Shown here: in pieces, positions 14,901 through 22,495 of the stretch
How positions within the stretch are numbered: the first letter of the stretch is position 1
Layout of the letters: every line of letters begins with the position of its first letter
IMG/VR virus record: IMGVR_UViG_3300022200_004149
Location: 1-22,495 of that record
Source: a virus
Length of the DNA stretch: 22,495 nt
Strand: one strand, 5' to 3'
Notes under the pieces: model-generated
What the model was told of the DNA's origin: nothing
Seen by the model: only the letters and a program-made list of their open reading frames with translations
Database searches by the model: none
Program-made: the position numbers and the translations under genes

Positions 14901-17083
14901 GTCTTAAGAGGCATGGCTGCTAAAGAATATCCTGAAGCCTCTGTTGCAGCCTCATTAACGGTCTTTGTAGACTGTTGACCAGCAACTTCCCACAACAATA
15001 CTGGCTTATAAACAAATGTCTTGTAATCATCTATGTATGGGGCTTGAGCAATTGAACCAATAGATTTTTGAATATACCTTGTTGTGTAATTTATCTCTCC
15101 ACCGTTATATACAAGTTTGTCTTGAGAAGAAATATTCATAATGTTTGGCAAGGCAGTTTTTGACCCCACCAACTCTTCTTGTCCATAGAATACTAAATCT
15201 GTTTCTCTTTGTTGTTCAGATGGCAAAATGTAATCTTTTGACATTACGACAAGATTATTGTATTCATCAAAAAACATTGCACTCTGAGAGGATATTGCTA
15301 ATTGTTGCAACGTTTCTGCTATGTTCTGATCTGGTCCAACAAAAAAGAATGGAATGATTAACTCTTCCTCTCCTTCTGTTCTTTTAAATATGTAGTTGCT
15401 AAATCCAATGTTGTCAAGCAATACCATTACTGCGTAACTTAAAGAGACATTCGTAAGAAGAAGTTCTGGAGATTTCTTTGATTCAAAAAAATAAAATAAG
15501 TCTCTGAGTTCCATGGATATTGTGGCAGCGCCATCACTTACTTGTGGAATTCTCTCAGAATACAAAGTCTTGATTGGAATATAATAATCATAGTCATTAA
15601 TATTTTTAACAATATCGTAAAACAAAAATTTTATTTTACTGTTTGAGTATTGACTTATGATGCTTCCTGTTCCAGTTTCTAGATTGAACAGGTTGTTCTC
15701 GTTAAATGAAAGGTCATCATCAAAAATAGTTATACTTCCCGTTGAGGCCAAAAGATTCCCTGTTGGCATAGAATATGTTCCAAGGTCTGACAAAGTTTTC
15801 CTTACGGAAAAATTAGAAGCCTTCTCTGTAATGTCTGAGACAAGTCTTGGTGAAAGTTCTATCAGGTCAAAGGTGGAGTTAACCTTGTTCATTGTGTCCA
15901 CAACAACCCTTAGACCCTTGGTAAACTGGAATTCTCTGAAAACCTTTTCACCATTGTCTATAAAATAATCTGGATTTGAAAGTTTTTTGACAACATTGGT
16001 GTTTTTGGTAATTTCTATTTCTGACAAATTCCACCCATACTCAGGAGAGAACGCTTGCCATGCTGCGCCATCAGAGATATAGAGGACTCCCATGTCTGTT
16101 TCAGAAGTCTTATATAAGTAGGCATAGCCATAAGGAGCAAGTTCTGGTCTCATGGTGATAGAGGATATCTCTCCTGCAAAGGTAAATACATCTTGGAATA
16201 GAGTAGGTATTGTTAATCCATACTCAATCTCCACATGACCGTCTGAAGATATTATAGGCAATCCGTTTGACCTAGTATCGTTTTCGTCAAAGGAAATAAT
16301 CTCTACCCAGTTATTTTCACTGTCTAAAGATTGAATTGCCCATCTTTTTGGAATTGTTTTGTTTGATTCTCCGTAAAGAGGGTCTGCAACATTGGTATTG
16401 TTTCCAACTCTATAAGGTCCGTTATCTACTGTACCCACATTTGTTTGTACTTTAACAACCACCCTATTGGCAGGAACAGATTCTTTATAAACAACAAAAG
16501 GTGCTGAGTCATAGATGTAATAGGATTGATTGGCCGTTCCAGTTCCTGAATTTAACGCTATTCCAAACTCTATAGTGCTTCCATCTTCAACTTCTGTTCT
16601 ATATGAAGTCCAATACTTAAACTCATCGTATCGTGAGGACATGTAGTACCTTGGACGACTAGAACTTAGACTATCCACATATTGGTTGTATCCAGAAGAA
16701 GTTCCAACAATTCCTAGGTAAAGAAGTTTATTTATTCCTGACCTTGGTCTGTTTTGCTTAAAACAATCATCAAGTGAATATAGGAGATTCATTTTTCTTT
16801 TAGGAGCAATATAAAAGGCTGGATCATTGCTGTCATCAAATCCTGCATTGATTATAATGTCTGAATCTGTTGCACCTGTATAGAATCCTCCAAGATCTTC
16901 TGGTTCGTATAAAGATCTGATTACACCGTATTTTGGATCTGTTGTTCCAGGCCTATATCTATAGTTTCCAACTTTTTCAATATTGTATGATTGATTTAAG
17001 TTCCATTCAACAAATACTGCTTGTTGATTATCAATGGTGTGTGAATAGGTGAGGGCATCCTCAAGGCTGTCCGACTTAAACAT
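11993..17083 (-). CDS. Large hub-like minor tail protein with LamG-like and inserted beta modules
   Basis: A 1696-residue protein, one of the two largest in the window. Residues about 195-295 look discoidin-like (VVVKVQTNVG, then W-A-I-QSLDSENNWVEIISFD). Residues about 490-620 resemble the hub region of actinophage minor tail proteins, with AVMVLLDNIGFSN, IAETLQQLAISSQSAMFFDE and NNLVVMSKDYI. A LamG/concanavalin-like sandwich appears split: GGIAFGLN and GYYFEIAAL (about 1014-1036) resume at FFLYLNNKQIAVVND and VALFVRGSSRVMFENIYAL (to about 1412). Three related beta modules lie between. The C-terminus ends with PHLQLGDIVQVNY and RFVVYNIEYSR, typical of the hub end. It probably forms the tail tip and contacts the host surface. 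It starts by TAATG coupling to the distal tail gene. Confidence 0.85.
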   Translation of the reverse strand: MFKSDSLEDALTYSHTIDNQQAVFVEWNLNQSYNIEKVGNYRYRPGTTDPKYGVIRSLYEPEDLGGFYTGATDSDIIINAGFDDSNDPAFYIAPKRKMNLLYSLDDCFKQNRPRSGINKLLYLGIVGTSSGYNQYVDSLSSSRPRYYMSSRYDEFKYWTSYRTEVEDGSTIEFGIALNSGTGTANQSYYIYDSAPFVVYKESVPANRVVVKVQTNVGTVDNGPYRVGNNTNVADPLYGESNKTIPKRWAIQSLDSENNWVEIISFDENDTRSNGLPIISSDGHVEIEYGLTIPTLFQDVFTFAGEISSITMRPELAPYGYAYLYKTSETDMGVLYISDGAAWQAFSPEYGWNLSEIEITKNTNVVKKLSNPDYFIDNGEKVFREFQFTKGLRVVVDTMNKVNSTFDLIELSPRLVSDITEKASNFSVRKTLSDLGTYSMPTGNLLASTGSITIFDDDLSFNENNLFNLETGTGSIISQYSNSKIKFLFYDIVKNINDYDYYIPIKTLYSERIPQVSDGAATISMELRDLFYFFESKKSPELLLTNVSLSYAVMVLLDNIGFSNYIFKRTEGEEELIIPFFFVGPDQNIAETLQQLAISSQSAMFFDEYNNLVVMSKDYILPSEQQRETDLVFYGQEELVGSKTALPNIMNISSQDKLVYNGGEINYTTRYIQKSIGSIAQAPYIDDYKTFVYKPVLLWEVAGQQSTKTVNEAATEASGYSLAAMPLKTRLTDSIPEVVDGTIVNNVIDFGESVYWLGNYSGYFYSNGEVIRYDASEYSVAGVGNVWVKNNQEYQKYFADLRFNGKMYPTGRVRIFASVQNDVVQEHGRGQFGTEIVDHPSGLDDNSPWINDTNVRGSIQNSKEYLFNTNRTISYPKNTGIEEAGNSKTISGRPYTSQSYAIKSTRNGIIKNFMANTNITENDVNYYKTARSGSVQTSALVFNGPDIPSEIDPAEFVTYAYKSLDKPYKHFGTRLRIIGKIESATNQDQTSLGAFTIYSPSELSSGDPSKQVSIKGGSGGIAFGLNKDTNVGYYFEIAALSQSNVSSYTNNSNYSSYQITKSPIITVVNNLVTVSLDTQHDFEVGTIVIISGAVDDNRKTRPTSINGEYAVTAISTDRKQFTYSIKQPDFTTANITGVSRTGSGSSWTITYTASNNFRSGMIVNISGLAPSGYNLSGAIVESANEKSFTVFSTTDPGTVTDATGAATYVVLSTTSSNGGTVKRVIDSDTLISNIFFYKIVSGSNTADIIKKQRTGTLVTLTTLRDHSLDVGEQIVVSDIDSTLNGLWEITAVTPRTIQFNTISSGTIAESDLDPIGLVTGVNKIAIPEVLWRGITDILVDDGKFTSQSRLTTSEKTTVYDLSAEYLDIGTTRQFFLYLNNKQIAVVNDTSPLPQYNNVALFVRGSSRVMFENIYALSDNFAENTARALQLPISKIFGDELITESEAIKKYAISGMIQNTYLSGISSENPPKYSMYYEEFGTIMREAAYFNIRYDRAYPALYAKLAETLNRVRGYTVSGFMAGSYGAEFLIFNAIDKNLNLDDTTGNYLRILGIAFTQNTTHSLKVDDFFNKNSNFAEQLYSGGTDAADYQRLYTDVLNSRNKYGNNEFSIETQYVQTDAAAESMMDWIVKKIIHPRKTVGISAFGVPHLQLGDIVQVNYNDESINIICSPETRFVVYNIEYSRDSGQTSTTVHLAEV
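13140..13905 (-). repeat. Three degenerate tandem beta modules inside the hub protein
   Basis: Protein-level repeats, each about 70-85 residues, at roughly 13710-13905, 13480-13690 and 13150-13340. The shared pattern is a V-T/L-T strand, then HDF or NNF or DHS, an x-x-G-x-x-V/I-x-I-S strand, an N-G turn, and an A-V-T-A-I or F-T-Y/F-T-V strand. Examples are HDFEVGTIVIISG, NNFRSGMIVNISG and HSLDVGEQIVVSD. They are not alike at the nucleotide level as far as I can see. Confidence 0.5.
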
Positions 17084-17721
17084 TAGACTTCTTCCAGACT
17101 AACGCTAACTGTCCAAAGATCGTGATTAGAACCGCCTCGCTTTTCAATGCTGTAGTCAAATCCTGAAAAGTACATTAGCCTTACGTCATTGTAAACTCCT
17201 AGATTCTGAAAAGACTGATCGGTTACTTGTCCAGCAACCTTAAATGAGTTGCTATTAAATTTATCATATCCTAGATACACATAGAACGGTCCAGAATGAT
17301 TTTCATACCAATCAAGTAGTTCTACTCCTCCTGCTCCACCGTCAACTGTATATTCTGTATCTCCAAGATTCATTATTGATTTTCCAGAACTGTCAAAAAT
17401 AACGTTTCTTGAAAAAGATCTTGAAGGTAGTCTATTCCAACTAACAGAAAGAGAAACTTTATCTGCAATATGATAAGATCTCATAGTTCCATTTATCATT
17501 CTTTGACGAGATTCAATCCTTTGTTGGTTTATGCTCATTTCTGCACGATTATGATCTGAGCAAATAATAAAATCTTCTTTTTCTAAACCTTCTGGAATTC
17601 TAACACCCTCAGTAATTGTTCCAGAGTTATCTGACCAAAGCATTGCTTGTGGCCTAGAATATTTTTTTCTACCAGAAATATAGGTGGCAGTACTAGTTGG
17701 GTTACTGGGATTAATATCCAT
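17083..17721 (-). CDS. Distal-tail-like minor tail protein
   Basis: A 212-residue protein counted from the ATG at 17721, which has AGGAGA 4 nt upstream. A longer reading from a TTG at 17748 would bury that ribosome binding site in coding sequence, so I reject it. The pattern LSVSWNRLPSRSF, then VDGGAGGVELLDWYENHSG followed by PFYVYLGYD, is characteristic of the minor tail protein that follows the tape measure gene in many actinophages. The protein ends in LWTVSVSLEEV. By position it corresponds to the distal tail protein that joins the tube to the tail tip. Its first 11 nt overlap the tape measure gene, and its stop overlaps the next start as TAATG. Confidence 0.85.
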   Translation of the reverse strand: MDINPSNPTSTATYISGRKKYSRPQAMLWSDNSGTITEGVRIPEGLEKEDFIICSDHNRAEMSINQQRIESRQRMINGTMRSYHIADKVSLSVSWNRLPSRSFSRNVIFDSSGKSIMNLGDTEYTVDGGAGGVELLDWYENHSGPFYVYLGYDKFNSNSFKVAGQVTDQSFQNLGVYNDVRLMYFSGFDYSIEKRGGSNHDLWTVSVSLEEV

Positions 17722-20700
17722 TGATTCTCCTAATAGAACTGCTCTCAATACTCTTAATCTTAGTCATTACCTTGTAAGCAATTTCATCTGCGCTAGCATT
17801 TGGCTGATTAACAGGAACGCTAATACTATATGTATTATACACTGGAGCGACAATGCTTGTATTGTTGGATGGTGCTTCAACGTTGGTTGATGGAGAATCC
17901 GTGTTATACCTTGGCATACTGAAAGATCCCTGATTAATTTTTTCAAACATTCCCACCCCATATTTTTTAACCATTGACTTACGGACAATAAATTCTCCTG
18001 GGGTTAGAGTTGATCGAACAGAATCTCTCGCTCCATCTCCTGATATAAACCCTCCTGCATAATTATTTTCAAGTGATGCTGTTCCAGAATCTACTGCGCC
18101 TTGAACAGCAGAAGTTCTTATTGCTTCAACATCTGCTTGGAATTTACCATAATCAAACTCTCCTGTTTCATCCAAGTAGTCTTTATAGTTTATCCCAGTA
18201 ATTTTACTAAACTCTCCTTTTGCAGCATATGAAAGATTTTGCTTGGCTGTTTTATTTGCATCAGCGATTGCATTACCAACTCCCACCCATGTGTCATAAA
18301 GACCTTCTGCAAGTATTCTGGCTCCATCAATTTGCTTAAGATGTGCATTCATTCTTTCATTTTGCTTTTCATAAGCCTCAAGGGTCTTTCCTTGATACTT
18401 CAAATGATCTTTGTCGTAGGAAAGTTGTAGGTTAGAAGAACTAAGCCTATCCGTCCATTGAGTATTAACGCTTTTCAATGGTCCAATAAGATCCTTTTGA
18501 ATTCTAAGAATCTCTCCACTGTTTTCCCAAATTTTATCAGTATGTTCTTTAATTGATTTATCAATCTTATCAATTTCAGTTTTCCAAGTAAGAGTTTCTT
18601 GATTCTTCTGCCAAATCTTATCTTCTAAATCATAGATGAGCAATCCTGTTTGATAGTTTTGCTGATTAATTTGCCACAACTGATCTTCAATCTGTGTCCT
18701 GCTCATTCCACTTTCTCCACGCAATCCACTTACCTGATTGTCTCTTGCAGTGGTTAAAGCATCTCTAGCATCAACCATAGCCTGCTGTGCTTGTTGATCT
18801 TGCATCTCTTGAGCAGCGGCGGCTGCGGCGTAAACATCTCCAGTTGAAAGTGCTCTAGAAATATCAAGTTGTGATCTTTGTGATTGAAGAATTCTGTTAT
18901 TGATAGACTCAACCTCATCAAGAGCGTCCATCCTTTTGTCATACGTTGCGTTAATGTCTTCTTCTGCCTTGCCAATGAGGTCTAATTCATGGTTGAGCAA
19001 ATCAGCCTGATGATTTCTTTGAGAGATTTCCTTGTTGAGTGAATCTATAGACTTTTGCCATCCATTAATATATTCTTGAGCAGCATCAATCTTGTCCTGC
19101 CATTGCTTCTTCTCTCTTTCATGCTCCTGAACCAATCTCTGTTCTTGAGCATTCATATCTTCATATTGATTAATTTGTTGATCATATTGAGAGATAAGAA
19201 TATTATTCTTGTCAATAATGTCTTGTGCGGCTTCTTTTGTTGTTCCAAATTGTGCTTCGAATGCTGCTGCGGATTCATCCTCTAGTCTAAGTTGATCTGG
19301 AGCAAACTGTGACTTAATGGCATCTAGTGCTTCGTCTGCTTGCTGCGTAATAAATTCAAATGGGTTCATGGCATATGCTTCCTGCTGCATTTGCTTTTGT
19401 TGTTTTCTTGCTTCAGTAAAGAAGTTTTGTACAGCAACGTCACCCTTTTTAACAGCATCTGTGTATTGAGCCATCAATCCTGCATCCCCACCAATGTACT
19501 CAATTAGACCTTGTTCCACCCCTTGCCCTCGTGCTGCACCGATGAAGGCTATATTCCTTCTTCTTTCTGCAAACTCTATAGCCTTTTCGGTAGCAGAGGC
19601 AGCCGCCTGTTCTTTAATTGTTGACTTTTCTATTGAGGTTATGTAGGAGTCTAGAGCCTTCTTTGCCTTTTTAGATCCTGATGCAGCCTTGTCTAATAAT
19701 GTAATATACTCTTCTGTTTTTCTTGCATCTCCTATTATTTCAGAAATTGCTTCTCCTGAAACCCCCCTAGAAGACAAATCTCCTGTAACTTTTTGCTGAC
19801 TTCTAGCAGCCTTTCTTCTGTCTTGCCCAGCGCTTAACGTTCCAGAAATGCTTGCTGCCATATATCTGTCTTGAAGTTTTCTTCCTGACTCGTCAAGTCT
19901 CCCACCCTTGCCTGTCATTTTATTAAGAACCTTGTTGGCTTCTTTAGGGTCCATATTCATTAATTCTTCAGCAAGTAATGGATTTAATCCTGCCTTACGA
20001 ATCTTGTCGTCAATTCCATCAGACATTTTGAGTATGTTAAAGAAGTCATACTTTGCCTTCATCAAATCCTTTAACTTTGCTCCAGAATCTGCAAACCTTT
20101 TAATTTGAAGAATAATCCCAGACTTAAAGTCTTTAAATGGTGTCGCCTTCGTTCCACCGCCTCCGCCATTCTCTTCATCCTCATCGTCTACCTTAGGAGT
20201 TTTTCCACCGCCACCACCGTACCCACCACCTGCTGCTGCTGTTCCTGCTCCTGCCATCATTAATGAGGCAGCAGCGACCATCGCTTGACCTTCTGCTATT
20301 AGTGCTGGAGAACTCATCGCCTTACCAGCGACAACAAGTTGATCTCCCTTATCCTTTAGGTCTTGCGCCATGATGCTTGCAGATATAACTTTAACTAATT
20401 CTGCGGGAGGAAGCACCATAACTTCCGCTTCAGTGATTCCCGCTGCTTTCGCAATTTCTGGAATTTGTTTTTTAATTTGTTGTGGAGTTATTTCAACACC
20501 CTCTGCGTCTACCATTTTGGTTACTACAGAGATTACTCTTTCAAGTTTTTGCTCTTTGCTTGTAGCCTTATTTATTGAATTTATCTCTTTGGCATACTTC
20601 TTTAAACTTCCTGCAAATGAGTCTGTTGCATTTGCTGCTGCTTGGATACCCTTGACCCCACCTTGAGATAGAAGACTAACTACATCAATTTCCATTCCTT

Positions 20701-22495
20701 GAAGTTGTTCTATTTGATCTCTAAATTCTTGCAACTCTTGTACTGGCATATCTCCAAGTTCAACAGCGACGGACTTATAAATTTCTGGAGGAAGTTCTGA
20801 TATTTGATTAAGAACTTCTCCGTAAGCAATAATTTGCTCTGGCTTCTTTCCCTCAATCTTTGTGTTAAACACAGTCAGAATTTCTGGATTTTCTGCGAGT
20901 CTTGCGGATATTATATTGATCTCGTTGGCTGCCTTTAAATCTCCTTCAGATTGTAATCTAACTACAGTCTCTATAATATTTTGAGCAGAACCTGCTTTAT
21001 TCTCTTCTGCTGATTGCAAGGCTTGCAAGGCTACAGGATCAATCCTTCCAGTTTGCAAGTCTACAAGCCAACGTACCTCAAACTCTTCTGCCTCCTCATT
21101 GGTTCTAAGTCTGTTCCCTGTTGCACGATAATATGCTGTTCCTAGTGAACCTCCGCCTGGACTAAACCTAGTTTCATCTGAAAGCAGCGCTCTGGCATCT
21201 TTTATGCCTGCTTCTTGTACTGCATTTCTTGAAGAGGTCATTCTTTCCGCTCTTCCTTTTACGTCACCAAGGAGTGCTTGATAATCAACTTCTCTTCTAG
21301 ACTTTTCTTCATCAATTTTCTTTTCTTCTAAGTTTGCAAGTTGACGAGCGGCAATTCTTTTTTGAATTTCAAGTTCTTCTTTTTTCGTTGCATCTTCTTC
21401 TGCTTTAATCTTTTTGTCAATTTCTGCAACAACCTCTTCTTGCTTCATTATCTGATCATCATATGTTGACAGAATTGATTGGGTGTTTGCTAGAACAGCC
21501 TCAAAGAATGCTATCTCTTTTCTTACCATTTCATCGTAGTCTCCAGAAATAATTCTTCCCAAGAAATTATCTTCTATTCCGCTGTAATTCGCTGCTGCAC
21601 GGTCGGCTTCACGCCTCAGTTGATCTTCGTCTGACTCAATGTTTGCTTGAATAGTAGCAGAAATCTTTAGAGGGCTTCTTGTAATATCATCTCCATTTGG
21701 AGCAAGAATCTTATCAATTTGTGCAATAATGTTTGCAGTAAGGTCTTCTCTACCAAGCGCTTCTGACATTGCTGCCGCTACAGACTTTGCTTGCTTTACA
21801 CCCATTGCTCCACTAATTACTGATTGAGATAGTTGTGTTGCAAGGTTTCTTGCAAAGCCTGAGGCATTTTGCTCCAATACCTTCTTTGCCTCTGTTTGCA
21901 TTTGCTGCCCTTGCTCTGATGCAACAAAATCTCTTCCAACACTTTGCTCTCTTGCAGAAAGTCCTGTAATTTTTTTTGTTTCTTTTTGTTTACGCTTTTC
22001 TGCCAAAGTGGTGTTACCAAGTGCTTTAGCAAATTCTGCTTGCTCTTGAGCACTTGTTGTCATTGCGTCTGCATATTCTTTTCCAGCAGCAATATTGTTA
22101 TCCATGCCTTTCTTTAAAAGAACTGCTGCAATAGAGATAGCAGCAACAGGAGCAACTATTGATGCAAGGGCTGTTGCGCTGACTCCCATTGCACCAGCAA
22201 GAAGAACGCCCCCTGACTTAACACCTCCCATTAATGGTCCTGCCATGCTTGCACCCATCATCCCCATGCCAAGCATGTTTGCATCCATTCCTGCAAACTT
22301 TCCTTCAGAATCTTGTGCCATAAACGGAATCATAGATGCCATTCCGATCATTCCACCAGCGCGACCTACACCGCGAGAAACTCTTTTCTTTCTTTGTGCT
22401 CTTTTTTGTGATCTTTTCTCATTGTCCTCTTGTATTTTTCTTTGCTTTTCTGCTAAAATTATTTGTTCGTTAGCCAATCTTTTTTGCTCAAGGGA
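17711..22495 (-). CDS. Tape measure protein, 5' end cut by window edge
   Basis: At least 1594 residues. The frame stays open to the window edge, reading SLEQKRL before the TTG at 22477, so the true start lies outside. A basic charged N-terminus is followed by a glycine/methionine/alanine-rich hydrophobic region (about 75-125, from 22477), the usual membrane-active part of tape measure proteins. Coiled-coil-like stretches occur at about 340-390 and 1090-1330, with a Gly-rich acidic linker at about 757-785. The C-terminal AGGFISGDGARDS (near 1473), followed by LTPGEFIVRKSMV, is a typical tape measure ending. LSTGDVYAAAAAAQEM (around 1213) is also familiar from actinophage tape measures. No peptidase or lysozyme domain is recognised. 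It sets tail length, and at about 0.15 nm per residue predicts a tail of roughly 240 nm or more. Confidence 0.92.
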   Translation of the reverse strand, partial: SLEQKRLANEQIILAEKQRKIQEDNEKRSQKRAQRKKRVSRGVGRAGGMIGMASMIPFMAQDSEGKFAGMDANMLGMGMMGASMAGPLMGGVKSGGVLLAGAMGVSATALASIVAPVAAISIAAVLLKKGMDNNIAAGKEYADAMTTSAQEQAEFAKALGNTTLAEKRKQKETKKITGLSAREQSVGRDFVASEQGQQMQTEAKKVLEQNASGFARNLATQLSQSVISGAMGVKQAKSVAAAMSEALGREDLTANIIAQIDKILAPNGDDITRSPLKISATIQANIESDEDQLRREADRAAANYSGIEDNFLGRIISGDYDEMVRKEIAFFEAVLANTQSILSTYDDQIMKQEEVVAEIDKKIKAEEDATKKEELEIQKRIAARQLANLEEKKIDEEKSRREVDYQALLGDVKGRAERMTSSRNAVQEAGIKDARALLSDETRFSPGGGSLGTAYYRATGNRLRTNEEAEEFEVRWLVDLQTGRIDPVALQALQSAEENKAGSAQNIIETVVRLQSEGDLKAANEINIISARLAENPEILTVFNTKIEGKKPEQIIAYGEVLNQISELPPEIYKSVAVELGDMPVQELQEFRDQIEQLQGMEIDVVSLLSQGGVKGIQAAANATDSFAGSLKKYAKEINSINKATSKEQKLERVISVVTKMVDAEGVEITPQQIKKQIPEIAKAAGITEAEVMVLPPAELVKVISASIMAQDLKDKGDQLVVAGKAMSSPALIAEGQAMVAAASLMMAGAGTAAAGGGYGGGGGKTPKVDDEDEENGGGGGTKATPFKDFKSGIILQIKRFADSGAKLKDLMKAKYDFFNILKMSDGIDDKIRKAGLNPLLAEELMNMDPKEANKVLNKMTGKGGRLDESGRKLQDRYMAASISGTLSAGQDRRKAARSQQKVTGDLSSRGVSGEAISEIIGDARKTEEYITLLDKAASGSKKAKKALDSYITSIEKSTIKEQAAASATEKAIEFAERRRNIAFIGAARGQGVEQGLIEYIGGDAGLMAQYTDAVKKGDVAVQNFFTEARKQQKQMQQEAYAMNPFEFITQQADEALDAIKSQFAPDQLRLEDESAAAFEAQFGTTKEAAQDIIDKNNILISQYDQQINQYEDMNAQEQRLVQEHEREKKQWQDKIDAAQEYINGWQKSIDSLNKEISQRNHQADLLNHELDLIGKAEEDINATYDKRMDALDEVESINNRILQSQRSQLDISRALSTGDVYAAAAAAQEMQDQQAQQAMVDARDALTTARDNQVSGLRGESGMSRTQIEDQLWQINQQNYQTGLLIYDLEDKIWQKNQETLTWKTEIDKIDKSIKEHTDKIWENSGEILRIQKDLIGPLKSVNTQWTDRLSSSNLQLSYDKDHLKYQGKTLEAYEKQNERMNAHLKQIDGARILAEGLYDTWVGVGNAIADANKTAKQNLSYAAKGEFSKITGINYKDYLDETGEFDYGKFQADVEAIRTSAVQGAVDSGTASLENNYAGGFISGDGARDSVRSTLTPGEFIVRKSMVKKYGVGMFEKINQGSFSMPRYNTDSPSTNVEAPSNNTSIVAPVYNTYSISVPVNQPNASADEIAYKVMTKIKSIESSSIRRINGY

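Noticed and set aside
17722-17748. TTG start adding 9 residues to the distal tail protein
   Set aside because: The added stretch contains the AGGAGA ribosome binding site that serves the ATG at 17721.
20140-20240. Low-complexity Gly-rich stretch as a DNA repeat
   Set aside because: It encodes a flexible linker of the tape measure protein; no longer DNA repeat is seen.
22475-22477. TTG as the start of the tape measure gene
   Set aside because: The frame remains open with similar charged sequence to the window edge and no ribosome binding site is visible, so the gene is taken as partial.

Overview
The window is part of a tailed-phage (siphovirus-type) genome. Every supportable gene lies on the minus strand, so transcription runs from position 22495 down to 1. 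Genes are packed end to end: most junctions are short overlaps or gaps under 60 nt, the longest gene-free stretch is 84 nt (5332-5415), and no plus-strand gene, tRNA, CRISPR or insertion sequence was recognised. The DNA is AT-rich by eye. Several proteins resemble those of actinobacteriophages: a distal tail protein with a DGGAGGVELL segment, a tape-measure C-terminus, a MerR-like protein and a small zinc ribbon. The DNA polymerase is DnaE1-like with a complete PHP metal site. I infer a phage of a low-GC actinobacterium, perhaps a freshwater one; host and novelty cannot be settled without database searches.

Layout in order of transcription. (1) Tail module, 22495 to 8682: a tape-measure protein cut by the window edge, a distal-tail-like minor tail protein, a 1696-residue hub-like minor tail protein, a small protein with a Pro/Ala linker, a collar-type fibre protein, an FnIII-like protein and a small beta-rich adhesin. 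(2) A short link, 8666 to 7984: a zinc ribbon protein and a MerR-like helix-turn-helix protein. (3) Replication module, 7924 to 1: three small proteins, a DnaB-type helicase, a protein with a degenerate 2OG-Fe(II) oxygenase-like fold, a small conserved-looking protein, a DnaG-type primase, a gp32-like single-strand DNA-binding protein, the DnaE polymerase, and the start of a MazG-like nucleotide pyrophosphohydrolase.

The replication genes form a near-complete replisome core of helicase, primase, SSB and polymerase. No sliding clamp, clamp loader or separate proofreading exonuclease is visible. The polymerase keeps all nine PHP metal ligands, so it may proofread by itself. The tail genes build the tail tube ruler, tail tip and adsorption apparatus.

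The regulatory signals are the most distinctive part. Two nearly matching promoters (TTGACAATAG, 13 nt, TACnnTTAG) precede the first small replication gene and dnaE. Three other genes lack a Shine-Dalgarno sequence and have a TATAAT or TATACT box 6-9 nt before the ATG, which suggests leaderless or near-leaderless transcripts. Several of these -10 boxes lie inside inverted repeats with TACC/GGTA arms. A second theme is a small beta module shared by three tail proteins and apparently inserted into older domains.
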